From positions 4,885,001 through 4,949,000 of the forward strand of contig NZ_CP136336.1 in assembly GCF_032681285.1 (NCBI RefSeq): DNA of 64,000 nt. Direction: 5' to 3'. The DNA comes from Piscinibacter gummiphilus (GTDB lineage Bacteria; Pseudomonadota; Gammaproteobacteria; Burkholderiales; Burkholderiaceae_C). Position 1 is the first letter of the stretch, and every line of letters begins with the position of its first letter. A model generated the notes under the pieces. That model was given only the letters and a program-made list of their open reading frames with translations. It was not told the DNA's origin and did not search any database. This document shows positions 8,048 to 17,668 of this stretch, piece after piece. The position numbers and the translations under genes are program-made.

Positions 8048-9019
8048 ATGAAACGCAACCCAGGCACCCCAAGCGTCACCCGTCTTCTGGCCCTCGCTCT
8101 TGCGTTCTCGTTTGGCCCCGCCATTGCAAGCCCGGATCCTTTGCTGGTGGGATGCTGGCGCAGTCAGCAGGTCGAGGTCACGATGTCCGACAAGACGCTG
8201 CGGAACACGAATGGTGATTGCGTCATCCAGTACACCGCCACGCAGGCGCTCTCCCGTTGCCAAGCAGACCCCGGGCAAACCGAGAATCTCTCAAGCTACG
8301 AAGTCATCGGCCCCGGGCAACTTCGCGTCACGCCGCTGGACCCGGTCACCTCCAAGCCCAAAGCGGCTCCGGCCACGATGGCCTATCGGATCGAAGGCGA
8401 CTGGTTGCTTTTCGATCGACCGTTCCCATCGCCGGCCGCGACGCAGGCCAAGCAACCGATCAGAATTCGCTCCATCTCGGTTCGTGTGCCAGCCGATGGC
8501 ACCACACGCTGCGAGCCGCGGGGAGAAACCGGCGTGCGCATTGGCCGGACGCCGAAAAGCTCTCTCTCCGTGAGCGCCCCTCCCGGTTGGCGGCCCTTGC
8601 TGCTGGACCCCGCAACCGACAAGCGCCTCGGGCCTGCCGTGAATTCGAGCCTCTTCCTCGGAGCATTCACGCCGATGAACGCAACGGCCGAGCGGCCCGA
8701 GACGAACCAGCTGGTCATCGTCCTTGATGACACCCGGCACGGACCGTTGCCTGTGAAAGACGAGAGATTCGAATCGGTCAAGCGGCAGTTTTCCAGTGAG
8801 TTCACGAAGGGCCAGATCACCTGCGACGAGCCCGACCGGATATGCGCGTCTATTCGACAACCCGATGGCGGCCATGCCTACACGGAGTTGCTGAACCTCA
8901 AGGGGCGGGTCGCGATCATCACCGGCGCTGTCGCCCAGGAGGTGCCTGGTGCCAGCGCCCTTCTTGAGAAGGCCGTGCAAGGGTTCGTCGAAAAGCTTCG
9001 CGAAGAGAATCGGAACTGA
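8048..9019 (+). CDS. Secreted protein of unknown function
   Basis: A 323-residue protein beginning at ATG 8048 behind a strong GGGAGGAG. The first 27 residues (MKRNPGTPSVTRLLALALAFSFGPAIAS) form a Sec signal peptide with an AIA-S type cleavage site. The mature part has WRSQQVEVTMSDKTLRNTNGDCVIQYTA near its start, a layout seen in lipocalin-like or META-like exported domains, but I cannot assign it. Few cysteines are present (about five). It is separated from neighbours by 135 and 94 bases and looks monocistronic. Confidence 0.6.
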   Translation: MKRNPGTPSVTRLLALALAFSFGPAIASPDPLLVGCWRSQQVEVTMSDKTLRNTNGDCVIQYTATQALSRCQADPGQTENLSSYEVIGPGQLRVTPLDPVTSKPKAAPATMAYRIEGDWLLFDRPFPSPAATQAKQPIRIRSISVRVPADGTTRCEPRGETGVRIGRTPKSSLSVSAPPGWRPLLLDPATDKRLGPAVNSSLFLGAFTPMNATAERPETNQLVIVLDDTRHGPLPVKDERFESVKRQFSSEFTKGQITCDEPDRICASIRQPDGGHAYTELLNLKGRVAIITGAVAQEVPGASALLEKAVQGFVEKLREENRN

Positions 9020-9113
9020 GGCCTGATTCCGTACCGATCGAAGGTCAGCAAGGACGACACATGACCGCGGCTCGCTGCAATTTACTCGGAATCGTTCTTT
9101 CTCCGACGAACCC

Positions 9114-9752
9114 ATGATGACGACTTCCACCTTGCTCGTGTTTGCCGGTGCGGCACTTCTGATGGCACTCACACCGGGGCCGAACATGATCTATCTCGTC
9201 TCTCGGTCGCTATGCCAGGGGCGCGCCGCCGGCATCACATCGTGGCTTGGCGTGGTGGTGGGGTTTACCGTTCACATGGTGTGTGCGGCCGTGGGCCTCA
9301 CGGCACTCTTTCTGGCGGTGCCCCTGGGTTATGAGTTGCTCAAGTTTGCTGGCGCCTTGTACCTGCTCTGGCTGGCCTGGCAGGCTGTACGCCCCGGCGC
9401 ACGCTCGCCATTCGAGGCGCGAGACCTCCCGCCGGAGCCTGCGCGAAAGCTGTTCGTCATGGGGCTCCTGACCAGCATCCTCAACCCGAAGGTCGCCATC
9501 TTCTATCTCTCAGTCTTGCCGCAGTTCATCTCGCCCCAGGCCGGCTCCGTGCTCGCGCAGAGCCTTCTCCTCGGCGGCACGCAGATCGTCATCGGATCTT
9601 CCGTGAATCTTGCGGTCACTCTTTCTGCCGCTGGCATTGCAAGCTGGTTCGCCAGGAATCGGTTCTGGCTTGCCGTGCAGCGGTATGTCATGGGCCTGGT
9701 TCTCGGCGCGCTCGCCTTCAGGCTCTTGTCTCAGCAACGCAGCGGCACCTGA
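9114..9752 (+). CDS. LysE/RhtB-family exporter
   Basis: A 212-residue, six-helix exporter of the LysE/RhtB family. The signature LMALTPGPNMIYLVSRSLCQGRAAG lies after the first helix, and FVMGLLTSILNPKVAIFYLSVLPQFI is the second conserved motif. Family members export amino acids such as homoserine, threonine or lysine, or related metabolites. Two adjacent ATGs (9114 and 9117) could each start it, with no strong ribosome-binding site visible. The substrate is unknown. Confidence 0.9.
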   Translation: MMTTSTLLVFAGAALLMALTPGPNMIYLVSRSLCQGRAAGITSWLGVVVGFTVHMVCAAVGLTALFLAVPLGYELLKFAGALYLLWLAWQAVRPGARSPFEARDLPPEPARKLFVMGLLTSILNPKVAIFYLSVLPQFISPQAGSVLAQSLLLGGTQIVIGSSVNLAVTLSAAGIASWFARNRFWLAVQRYVMGLVLGALAFRLLSQQRSGT

Positions 9753-9782
9753 CCGTTCCTTTTCAGCCACACCACACCCAGC

Positions 9783-10277
9783 ATGAGCTCGAACCCCTAC
9801 GCACCTCCCACCGCCAATGTCGAAGACGTCGCACCGCGCCCAGCCGAAGCCTCACCCGCGCTGTGGAACCCCAGCGCCGCCGCGAAATGGAGCCTGCTCT
9901 TCAGCCCCATCTTCGGCGCGGCGGTGCAGATGAAGAACTGGCAGGCCCTGGGTGAGCCGGAGAAGGCGGCGCAGTCGAAGCAATGGCTGATCGCGAGCAT
10001 CGCCTTCTTCGCGGTGCTCTTCGTGCTGGGGATCGTGCTGCCCGAATCGCGCAGCGTGGACCTCGCCTTCCGCGGCGCGGGCATCGGCCTGCTGGTGGCG
10101 TGGTACATGCTCAGCGCCAAGCTGCAGGTCGCCCATGTGGCGGGCCGCTTCGGCACCACGTATCCGCGCAAGGGCTGGGGCAAACCGATCCTCTATGCGC
10201 TGCTGAGCTTCGTCGCCTTCCTCGCGGCGGTCTTCGTGCTCGCGTTCGTGGTCGGGCTCTTCCAGGGCGAGGCCTGA
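9783..10277 (+). CDS. Membrane protein of unknown function
   Basis: A 164-residue protein whose N-terminus (MSSNPYAPPTANVEDVAPR) is a short proline-rich cytoplasmic tail of the kind seen in many small NPYAPP-type membrane proteins. Hydrophobic segments lie at about residues 68-87, 95-112 and 136-160. A segment AAAKWSLLFSPIFGAAVQMKNWQALGE precedes them. The stop codon at 10275-10277 overlaps the apparent start of the CPBP protease, so the two probably work together. I cannot assign a function. Confidence 0.65.
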   Translation: MSSNPYAPPTANVEDVAPRPAEASPALWNPSAAAKWSLLFSPIFGAAVQMKNWQALGEPEKAAQSKQWLIASIAFFAVLFVLGIVLPESRSVDLAFRGAGIGLLVAWYMLSAKLQVAHVAGRFGTTYPRKGWGKPILYALLSFVAFLAAVFVLAFVVGLFQGEA

Positions 10278-11050
10278 ACATCAAAGCCTTTCCCTCGGCC
10301 GCGCAGGCCGCCCTGCTGCTGCTCGCGGGGTTTCTTTTCCAGTACGTGATCGGCGCCGCGTTCTACGACGCGCGGCACACGCTCGGCCTGAGCCATGAGC
10401 AGGTGGCCACGCTGACGATGCTCTTGTCGAACGGCGTCATCGTGGCGGTGGTGACGCAGCTTCTCGGCATCGGCTACCGCGAGTTGCTGCACCCGGGCAA
10501 GGCCTCGATGCCCGCGACCTTCTTCCTGCTGGTGCCGCCGATCCTGCTGCTCCTGCCGCTGGTGGTGCTGCTCGACGTGGCGCTCATCGACGCGCTCGAG
10601 TTCATGCTGCCCGTCTCGTCCTGGGAGCAAGAGGCGTTCTCGGGCATGACGGCGCTGACCTTGCCCGCCGTCATCGCGACCTGCGTGCTCGCACCGCTCT
10701 TCGAGGAGATGCTGTTTCGCGGCATCCTGCTGCGGGCGTTTCTGGAGCTCTACCCACGCGGTGTGGCCATCGGCTATTCGGCACTCTATTTCGGCGCGGC
10801 CCACCTCAACGTCTACCAGTTCTTCCTGGCCTTCTTCCTCGGCCTCCTGCTCGGCTGGCTGTACGAACGCTCGCGTTCGCTCATCCCGTGCATCGCGCTG
10901 CACGCCGCAGTCAACACCGCAGTGGTGCTGACGGGTGGGGTGGACCTGTCGGCCACCCCTTGGCTCGCCTGGCTCTTGTCGGCGGCGGCGGCCTTGGCAG
11001 GGGCGATCGCCTTGCGCAGCCTGCTCCCCACCGATCACGCCAGCAGGTGA
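10274..11050 (+). CDS. CPBP-family intramembrane glutamic endopeptidase
   Basis: About 258 residues with the CPBP (CAAX protease and bacteriocin-processing) motifs: EEMLFRGILLRAF (EExxxR), YFGAAHLN (FxxxH) and HAAVNTAVV (HxxxN), spread over about eight membrane helices. These residues form the active site of Rce1-like glutamate proteases. The start is unusual: no ATG, GTG or TTG precedes the first helix, and the best candidate is CTG 10274, overlapping the stop of the upstream gene as CTGA. A GTG at about 10343 would remove the first helix. The frame is open upstream but only as a shadow of the previous gene. Its end overlaps the convergent fghA by 16 bases. Confidence 0.82.
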   Translation: MNIKAFPSAAQAALLLLAGFLFQYVIGAAFYDARHTLGLSHEQVATLTMLLSNGVIVAVVTQLLGIGYRELLHPGKASMPATFFLLVPPILLLLPLVVLLDVALIDALEFMLPVSSWEQEAFSGMTALTLPAVIATCVLAPLFEEMLFRGILLRAFLELYPRGVAIGYSALYFGAAHLNVYQFFLAFFLGLLLGWLYERSRSLIPCIALHAAVNTAVVLTGGVDLSATPWLAWLLSAAAALAGAIALRSLLPTDHASR

Positions 11051-11867
11051 CGGGCATGGTGGGCGAAATGCTCGCCCAGGAAGCTCGCGATGAAGTAGTA
11101 GCTGTGGTCGTGGCCCGGCTGCAGGCGCAGCGTGAGCGGGTGGCCGGCCGCCGCGCAGGCCGCCTGCAGCAACTCGGGGCGCAGCTGGGTGGCGAGGAAT
11201 TCGTCGGCCTCGCCCTGGTCGACGAGCAGCGCTAGCCGCTCGGTCGCCGTCTTCACGAGTTCCACCGCATCCCACGTGCGCCAGGCGTCGCGGTCGTCGC
11301 CGAGATAGGCCGTGAGCGCCTTCTGCCCCCACGGCACCTGCGTGGGCGCCACGATGGGTGAGAAGGCCGACACGCTCCGGTAGCGCCCCGGGTGGCGCAG
11401 CGCCGTGACGAGCGCGCCGTGCCCGCCCATCGAGTGGCCGAAGATGCCGCGCCCGCTCGACGCCGGAAAGTGCCGCTCCACCAGCGCCGGCAGCTCCTCG
11501 GCCACGTAGTCCTGCATGCGGTAGTGCGCGGCCCACGGTGCCTGCGTGGCGTTGAGGTAGAAGCCCGCGCCCTGCCCCAGGTCGTAGGCCGGGTCGTCGG
11601 GCACCGCCTCGCCGCGCGGGCTGGTGTCGGGGGCGACGACGATGAGCCCGTGCTGCGCCGCATGCGCCTGCGCGCCGGCCTTGGTGATGAAGTTCTGTTC
11701 GGTGCAGGTCAGGCCCGAGAGCCAGTAGAGCACCGCGCACGGCTCGCCGCGCAGCGCCGCGGGCGGCAGGTAGACGGCGAACTTCATCTCGCAGCCGAGC
11801 ACGGGCGAGGCGTGTTTCCACACCTCCTGCCGGCCGCCGAAGCTCGCGTGCTGCTCGACGCGCTCCA

Positions 11868-11868
<1 letters not shown>
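11035..11868 (-). CDS. fghA: S-formylglutathione hydrolase
   Basis: A 277-residue alpha/beta-hydrolase of the esterase D family. The nucleophile lies in IFGHSMGGHGAL (Ser146), and the acid and base are in the C-terminal LLVDQGEADEFL and LQPGHDHSYYFIASF stretches. LYWLSGLTCTEQNFITKAGAQ is the family hallmark. It hydrolyses S-formylglutathione to formate and glutathione, the last step of glutathione-dependent formaldehyde detoxification. Its ATG shares one base with the adhC stop (TGATG at 11870-11866), so the two enzymes are translationally coupled. Confidence 0.96.
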
Positions 11869-12995
<1,127 letters not shown>

Positions 12996-13028
12996 TCATC
13001 TTATCCAGCCCACCCGACAATCAACCCC

Positions 13029-13520
13029 ATGCCGCGCATCACCGTTCTCACGCCCGCTGCCGCCGAGGCCCCACCGGCCCCGCCGTCCGTGCAGCGCCCG
13101 CGCGGCGTGCCGGCCGACCCGCAGAAATTCAAGCTGACGGTGGGCCCGAGCGTCATCGACGGCCAGGGCGTATTTGCCGCCGAGCCCATCCCGGCGCGGC
13201 GCAAGATCGGCGAGGTGCGCGGCGAGCCGGTGAGCCAGCAGGAAGCCGCGGCGCGCAGCCGCGGCCAGATGCGCATCATGATGATCGCGGTGTCGGCGCG
13301 CCGGGCGATCGATGCCTCGCAGTCGACCGATGCGCTGCGCTTCATCAACCATTCGTGCCGGCCCAACACCGCGCTCAAGGTCAACCAGGGCCGCGTGGAG
13401 TTCTATGCCCTGCGCAACATCGCCCCCGGCGACGAGCTGACGGTGAACTATGGGGAGACGCACCACCGCGGCCGCTTGAGCTGCCGGTGCGGGGTGGCGG
13501 GGTGCGCCGGCGTGTTGTGA
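13029..13520 (+). CDS. SET-domain protein (putative protein-lysine N-methyltransferase)
   Basis: A 163-residue protein starting at ATG 13029. After a proline/alanine-rich N-terminus it has a small SET domain: VIDGQGVFAAEPIPARRKIGEVRGE, the pseudoknot motif RFINHSCRPNTALK and ELTVNYGETHH, whose Tyr is the expected catalytic residue. It ends in a post-SET-like cysteine cluster SCRCGVAGCAG. SET enzymes transfer a methyl group from SAM to lysine side chains. The bacterial substrate is unknown. It is divergent from adhC with a gap of about 50 bases, so their promoters lie very close together. Confidence 0.82.
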   Translation: MPRITVLTPAAAEAPPAPPSVQRPRGVPADPQKFKLTVGPSVIDGQGVFAAEPIPARRKIGEVRGEPVSQQEAAARSRGQMRIMMIAVSARRAIDASQSTDALRFINHSCRPNTALKVNQGRVEFYALRNIAPGDELTVNYGETHHRGRLSCRCGVAGCAGVL

Positions 13521-13633
13521 GCCTGCGTGCGGAGTCCGGGTGCGATGGGTGAAAACCCTCGCCGCAGTGGGAACGCCGTTTGCTCGACGAGCTGACCAAG
13601 CGCAACCGAGTCGCCCTGATTGGCGGGGCACCT

Positions 13634-15148
13634 ATGCAAGAACACTCCGAGACCCCCATCCCGCGGGCCGCCACCGGCATCGAAGGCCTGGACCTCGTCC
13701 TCCACGGCGGCCTGGTCGACGGCCGCATCTACCTCCTCGAAGGCAACCCCGGCGCAGGCAAGACGACGCTCGCCCTGCAATACCTGCTGGAAGGCGTGCG
13801 TCACGGCGAACGCTGTCTCTACATCACGCTGTCGGAGACCCGCCACGAGCTGATCGACAACGCCCGCTCGCACGGCTGGTCGCTCGACGGCATCGAGATC
13901 CTGGAGCTGCTGGCCGACAACATGCAGGTCGACGGCGAAGGCGAGCTGACCATGTACCACCCGTCGGAGGTGGAGCTGGGCGCCACCACCCGCCGCGCGC
14001 TGGCCAAGGTCGAGGAACTCAAGCCTCGCCGCGTGGTGCTCGACTCGCTGTCGGAGCTGCGGCTGCTGGCGCAGAGTTCGCTGCGCTACCGGCGGCAGAT
14101 CCTGGGCATCAAGCAGTTCCTGGGCGCCTACAGCTGCAGCGTGCTGCTGCTGGACGACCGCACCGGCGAGGGCTCGGACATGCAGCTGCAAAGCATCGCC
14201 CACGGCGTGATCTCGCTCGACTCGCAGACACCGGCCTACGGTCGCACTTTGCGGCAACTGCGGGTGGTGAAGTTTCGCGGCAGCGATTTCCGAAGCGGCG
14301 TGCACGACTTCATCATCGGCAAGGGCGGGATCACCGTCTTCCCGCGCCTGTCGGCCGCCGAGCACGGCGCGAGCTTCACCCGCGAGAAGGTGCCCAGCGG
14401 CGTGCCGAGCCTCGACGCGCTGATGGGCGGGGGCATCGACCGCGGCACCACCACGCTGCTCGTCGGCCCGCCGGGATCGGGCAAATCGACCATCGCGCTG
14501 CAGTACGCGCATGCCGCCACGCTGCGCGGCGACCACGCAGCCATCTTCAGCTTCGAGGAGGCCCAGGCCATCCTGTTCGACCGGGCCCGAGGGCTGGGCA
14601 TGCCGGTCAACGAGGGGCCGGGGCCCGGCCAGATCGCAGTGCGTCAGATCGACCCCGCCGAGATCTCGCCGGGAGAGTTTGCCCAGCGGGTCCGGCACGC
14701 GGTGGAGTCCGACCAGGCCCGCGTGGTCGTCATCGACAGCCTCAACGGCTACCTCAACGCCCTGCCGGAAGACAAGTTCCTCACCGCGCAGCTGCACGAG
14801 CTGCTGGCCTACCTCAACAACCATGGCGTGGTGACCTTCCTCGTGGCGGCACAGAGCGGCATGCTCGGGCCCGCGATGCGCTCGCCCATCGATGCGAGCT
14901 ACCTGGCCGACTCGGTGGTGGTGCTGCGCATGTACGAGCACGACGGCAGCGTGAGGAAGGCCATCTCGGTGGTCAAGAAGCGCAGCGGCCGCCATGAAGA
15001 CTCGATCCGGCGCATGTGGTTCGACAGCGACGGCGTGCACCTGAGCGAGCCGCTGATGCATCTGCGCGGCGTGCTCACCGGCGTTCCCACCGAACTGCAA
15101 CCCGGGTCTGGCGACAAGCCGGTGCCGCGCGGGCTCGATGCCCTCTGA
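13634..15148 (+). CDS. KaiC-like two-domain RecA-fold ATPase
   Basis: A 504-residue protein with tandem KaiC/RadA-like ATPase domains. Domain 1 has Walker A GNPGAGKT (residues 37-44) and a Ser67-Glu68 pair where KaiC has its catalytic glutamates. Domain 2 has GPPGSGKST (278-286) and an intact Glu308-Glu309 pair, then VVVIDSLNGYLN as Walker B. Ser422 lies where cyanobacterial KaiC CII carries the phospho-serine, followed by Tyr423 in place of threonine (aligned by eye). Start ATG 13634 was chosen because the conserved domain begins at once (AATGIEGLD); an in-frame start at 13580 is possible. Its end overlaps the histidine kinase gene by 11 bases. It is probably a signalling ATPase rather than a clock, since no kaiA or kaiB is present. 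Confidence 0.85.
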   Translation: MQEHSETPIPRAATGIEGLDLVLHGGLVDGRIYLLEGNPGAGKTTLALQYLLEGVRHGERCLYITLSETRHELIDNARSHGWSLDGIEILELLADNMQVDGEGELTMYHPSEVELGATTRRALAKVEELKPRRVVLDSLSELRLLAQSSLRYRRQILGIKQFLGAYSCSVLLLDDRTGEGSDMQLQSIAHGVISLDSQTPAYGRTLRQLRVVKFRGSDFRSGVHDFIIGKGGITVFPRLSAAEHGASFTREKVPSGVPSLDALMGGGIDRGTTTLLVGPPGSGKSTIALQYAHAATLRGDHAAIFSFEEAQAILFDRARGLGMPVNEGPGPGQIAVRQIDPAEISPGEFAQRVRHAVESDQARVVVIDSLNGYLNALPEDKFLTAQLHELLAYLNNHGVVTFLVAAQSGMLGPAMRSPIDASYLADSVVVLRMYEHDGSVRKAISVVKKRSGRHEDSIRRMWFDSDGVHLSEPLMHLRGVLTGVPTELQPGSGDKPVPRGLDAL

Positions 15149-16703
15149 CGACACCCGCCTCGACGAGCGCGTGCTGGTCGTGCCCGTGACACGGCGCGAC
15201 GGCGACGTCACCCAGGGCCTGCTGCAAGGCCAGGGCATCGCGTGCTGCATCTGCGACAGCATCCCGGCGCTCATTGCCGAGATGGAGCGCGGCGCGGGAG
15301 CCCTGCTCTTCACCGAAGCCACGCTGTCGCGGCCGGACATGCCCACCTTGTCGAGCGCGCTCGACCGCCAGCCCGCGTGGTCGCACCTGCCGGTGGTGGT
15401 GCTGATCCGCAACGCCGGCAGTTCGCCGGCCGGCAACCGCATGCTGGAGTTGCTCGACAACGTGACCGTGCTCGACCGGCCGGTGTCCACCCGCTCGATG
15501 ATCAGCGCGGTGCAGTCGGCCCTGCGCGACCGCCGCAACCAGTACCGCATCCGCGACCAGATCGAGCAGCAGAAACGTGCGGAGCAGGCGCTCATGCTGG
15601 CCGACCGGCGCAAGGACGAGTTCCTCGCCACGCTGGCGCACGAGTTGCGCAACCCGCTCGCGCCCATCCGCACCGGGCTGCAGATCCTCTCGAAGACGCC
15701 GGGCGCCGACGCGCAGACACGCCGCCTCTACGAGATCATGGAGCGGCAGATGGTGCAGATGGTCAAGCTCATCGACGAGCTGCTCGAGATCTCGCGCATT
15801 TCCACCGGCAAGGTGGTGCTGCACAAGGAACGCACCGACATGCGCAACGTGATCCGCGTGGCACTCGAAGGCAGCCAGCCGATGGTCGACGCGGCAAAGC
15901 ACACGCTCGTGGTGACGCTCACCGAGCAGCCGGTGTGGGTGTACGGCGACCCGGCACGGCTCGCGCAGGTGGTGAGCAACCTCGTGAACAACGCCGCCAA
16001 GTACACGCCCGACCGCGGCCACATCGCCGTGCGCATGCGGCACGACGACGGGCAAGTGAAGGTGATCGTCGAAGACAACGGCGTGGGCATCCCGGAAGAC
16101 ATGCTCCACCAGGTGTTCGACATGTTCGCGCAGGTCAACCGCACGCTCGACCGCGCGCAGGGCGGGCTCGGCATCGGCCTCGCGCTGGTGCGCCGGCTGA
16201 TGGAGCTGCACGGTGGCTCGGTGCAGGCGCACAGCGCGGGCGCCGACCGGGGCTCGTGCTTCACCCTGACCATGCCGGCGCTCGAACGTGTGGGAGCCGA
16301 CGACGCCCGCACCGAAGGCGCGGGTGACGGCGCGCATGCCGAGAAGCGCCTGCGCGTGCTGGTGATCGACGACAACCGCGATGCGGCCGAGACGCTCTCG
16401 ATGCTGCTCGAAGCGCACGGCCACGACACGCACCGCGCCTACAACGGCCGCACCGGCCTCGACGAGGCCTCAGATTTCATGCCGCAGGCGGTGTTCTGCG
16501 ACATCGAGATGCCGGGCATGAACGGCTATGAGGTCGCCGCCGCCCTGCGGCGCGACCCGCGCCACGCGCCGGCCCTGCTGATCGCCGTCACCGGCCGCGG
16601 CGCCCGCGAAGACCAGCGCCGCTCGCTCGACGCGGGCTTCGACGCGCACCTCACGAAGCCGGTCGGCTACGACGCGGTGCGGCAGGTGCTCTCGCGGCTG
16701 TGA
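15138..16703 (+). CDS. Hybrid histidine kinase with N-terminal pseudo-receiver
   Basis: A 521-residue cytoplasmic protein without membrane helices. Residues 10-130 look like a receiver fold (RVLVVPVT start, LPVVVLIRN strand, TVLDRPVSTRSMISAV end), but the usual phospho-acceptor Asp is absent (ALLFTEATLS). A coiled region leads to HisKA with His168 (TLAHELRNPL), then HATPase motifs NLVNNAAKYT, DNGVGIP and GGLGIGLAL. A C-terminal receiver follows, with Asp455 in VFCDIEMPGMNG and the Lys in HLTKPVG. It overlaps the KaiC-like gene, so the two proteins are made together. Its 3' end overlaps the convergent LysR gene by 53 bases. Confidence 0.88.
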   Translation: MPSDDTRLDERVLVVPVTRRDGDVTQGLLQGQGIACCICDSIPALIAEMERGAGALLFTEATLSRPDMPTLSSALDRQPAWSHLPVVVLIRNAGSSPAGNRMLELLDNVTVLDRPVSTRSMISAVQSALRDRRNQYRIRDQIEQQKRAEQALMLADRRKDEFLATLAHELRNPLAPIRTGLQILSKTPGADAQTRRLYEIMERQMVQMVKLIDELLEISRISTGKVVLHKERTDMRNVIRVALEGSQPMVDAAKHTLVVTLTEQPVWVYGDPARLAQVVSNLVNNAAKYTPDRGHIAVRMRHDDGQVKVIVEDNGVGIPEDMLHQVFDMFAQVNRTLDRAQGGLGIGLALVRRLMELHGGSVQAHSAGADRGSCFTLTMPALERVGADDARTEGAGDGAHAEKRLRVLVIDDNRDAAETLSMLLEAHGHDTHRAYNGRTGLDEASDFMPQAVFCDIEMPGMNGYEVAAALRRDPRHAPALLIAVTGRGAREDQRRSLDAGFDAHLTKPVGYDAVRQVLSRL

Positions 16704-17595
16704 CCTGTGCGGCCTGGATGACGTCGACCGCCACCTGAAGGGCCGGCGTCATGCGGGTGGTGTTCCACGCGGCGACGGTGGCCACGGTGTCGATGCGCTC
16801 CACGAGCGGGCGCAGCGTGACGTTTTCCGGCGCGAGCGCGCGCATGTCGGACGGCACGAGCGCAATGCCCTGGTTGCAGCCCACGAAGGCGACCTGCGTG
16901 GTCACGCTGCGCACCTCGCGCAGGATGCGCGGCGAGAAGCCCTGCGCCTGGCAGGCGGCGACGATGCTGTCGAAGTAGACCGGGCTCAGCCGCCGCTCGA
17001 ACATCACGAACACCTCGTCAACCAGCGACGCGAGCTTGATGCTGCGGCGCCGGGCCATCGGGTGCGAGCTCGGCAGCGCCACCGAGAGGCGGTCGCGCGC
17101 CATCGGCAGCGTCTCGATCGCCTCGTGCGGGTCGGGCTGGATGCGCGCGAACGCGAGGTCGATGTCACCGGCGTGCAGCGCGGGCAGGGCTTCGGCGCTG
17201 TCGATCTCGCGCACCGAGATGCTGAGGTCGGGGCGCTGGGCGCGCAGCCGCTCCAGCAGCGGCGGCACCACTTCGAGCAGCGCCGACGAGATGGCGCCGA
17301 TGGTGAGCGTGCCCGACTGGCCGCTCACCGCCTCGCGCACCGCCACTTCCAGGTGCTCCAGCTGGTCGGCGAACTTGCGAACCGCCGGCAGGATGGCCCG
17401 CCCCACATGCGTGAGTTGCGCGCCGCGCCGCGAGCGCTCGAAGAGCTTCACCTTCAACGCCTGCTCCAGCACCTGGATCTGCTCGGTGAGCGGTGGCTGC
17501 GACATGCCCAGCCGCCGAGCGGCACGCCCGAAGTTCTGCTCTTCGGCCACCGCAAGAAAGAGCCACAGGTGTCGCACGAGACGGAAATTGATCAT
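16651..17595 (-). CDS. LysR-family transcriptional regulator
   Basis: A 314-residue LysR protein. The winged helix-turn-helix is at residues 5-65 (RHLWLFLAVAEEQNFGRAARRLGMSQPPLTEQIQVLEQALKVKLFERS). The periplasmic-binding-protein-like effector domain starts at about residue 95 (SGTLTIGAISSALLEVVPPLLERL). It is divergent from an EamA-type transporter with 73 bases between the starts, the usual arrangement of a LysR regulator and its target. A T-N11-A type box lies in that gap. The last 17 codons overlap the histidine kinase gene on the other strand. The effector is unknown. Confidence 0.92.
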   Translation of the reverse strand: MINFRLVRHLWLFLAVAEEQNFGRAARRLGMSQPPLTEQIQVLEQALKVKLFERSRRGAQLTHVGRAILPAVRKFADQLEHLEVAVREAVSGQSGTLTIGAISSALLEVVPPLLERLRAQRPDLSISVREIDSAEALPALHAGDIDLAFARIQPDPHEAIETLPMARDRLSVALPSSHPMARRRSIKLASLVDEVFVMFERRLSPVYFDSIVAACQAQGFSPRILREVRSVTTQVAFVGCNQGIALVPSDMRALAPENVTLRPLVERIDTVATVAAWNTTRMTPALQVAVDVIQAAQVTAARAPAAPRRSRPAS

Positions 17596-17596
17596 A

Positions 17597-17615
17597 GGTT
17601 TGGCGTATGGAAACC
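17597..17615. promoter_or_regulatory. Candidate LysR-type binding site between the LysR and EamA genes
   Basis: GGTTT and AAACC form an inverted repeat separated by nine bases, giving the T-N11-A core expected for LysR regulators. It lies 2 bases from the regulator start and about 50 bases before the transporter start. A second short palindrome, TTCCTGAGGAA, follows at 17616-17626. Both are seen in the sequence; the binding role is inferred. Confidence 0.45.
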
Positions 17616-17668
17616 TTCCTGAGGAACGAATTTACAGAAGGATCCGGCGGCCCGACAGTGGGCAGGCC

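Noticed and set aside
13448..15673. A 741-codon open frame antisense to the KaiC-like gene
   Set aside because: No recognisable domain, low-complexity composition and complete overlap with a well-supported gene on the other strand.
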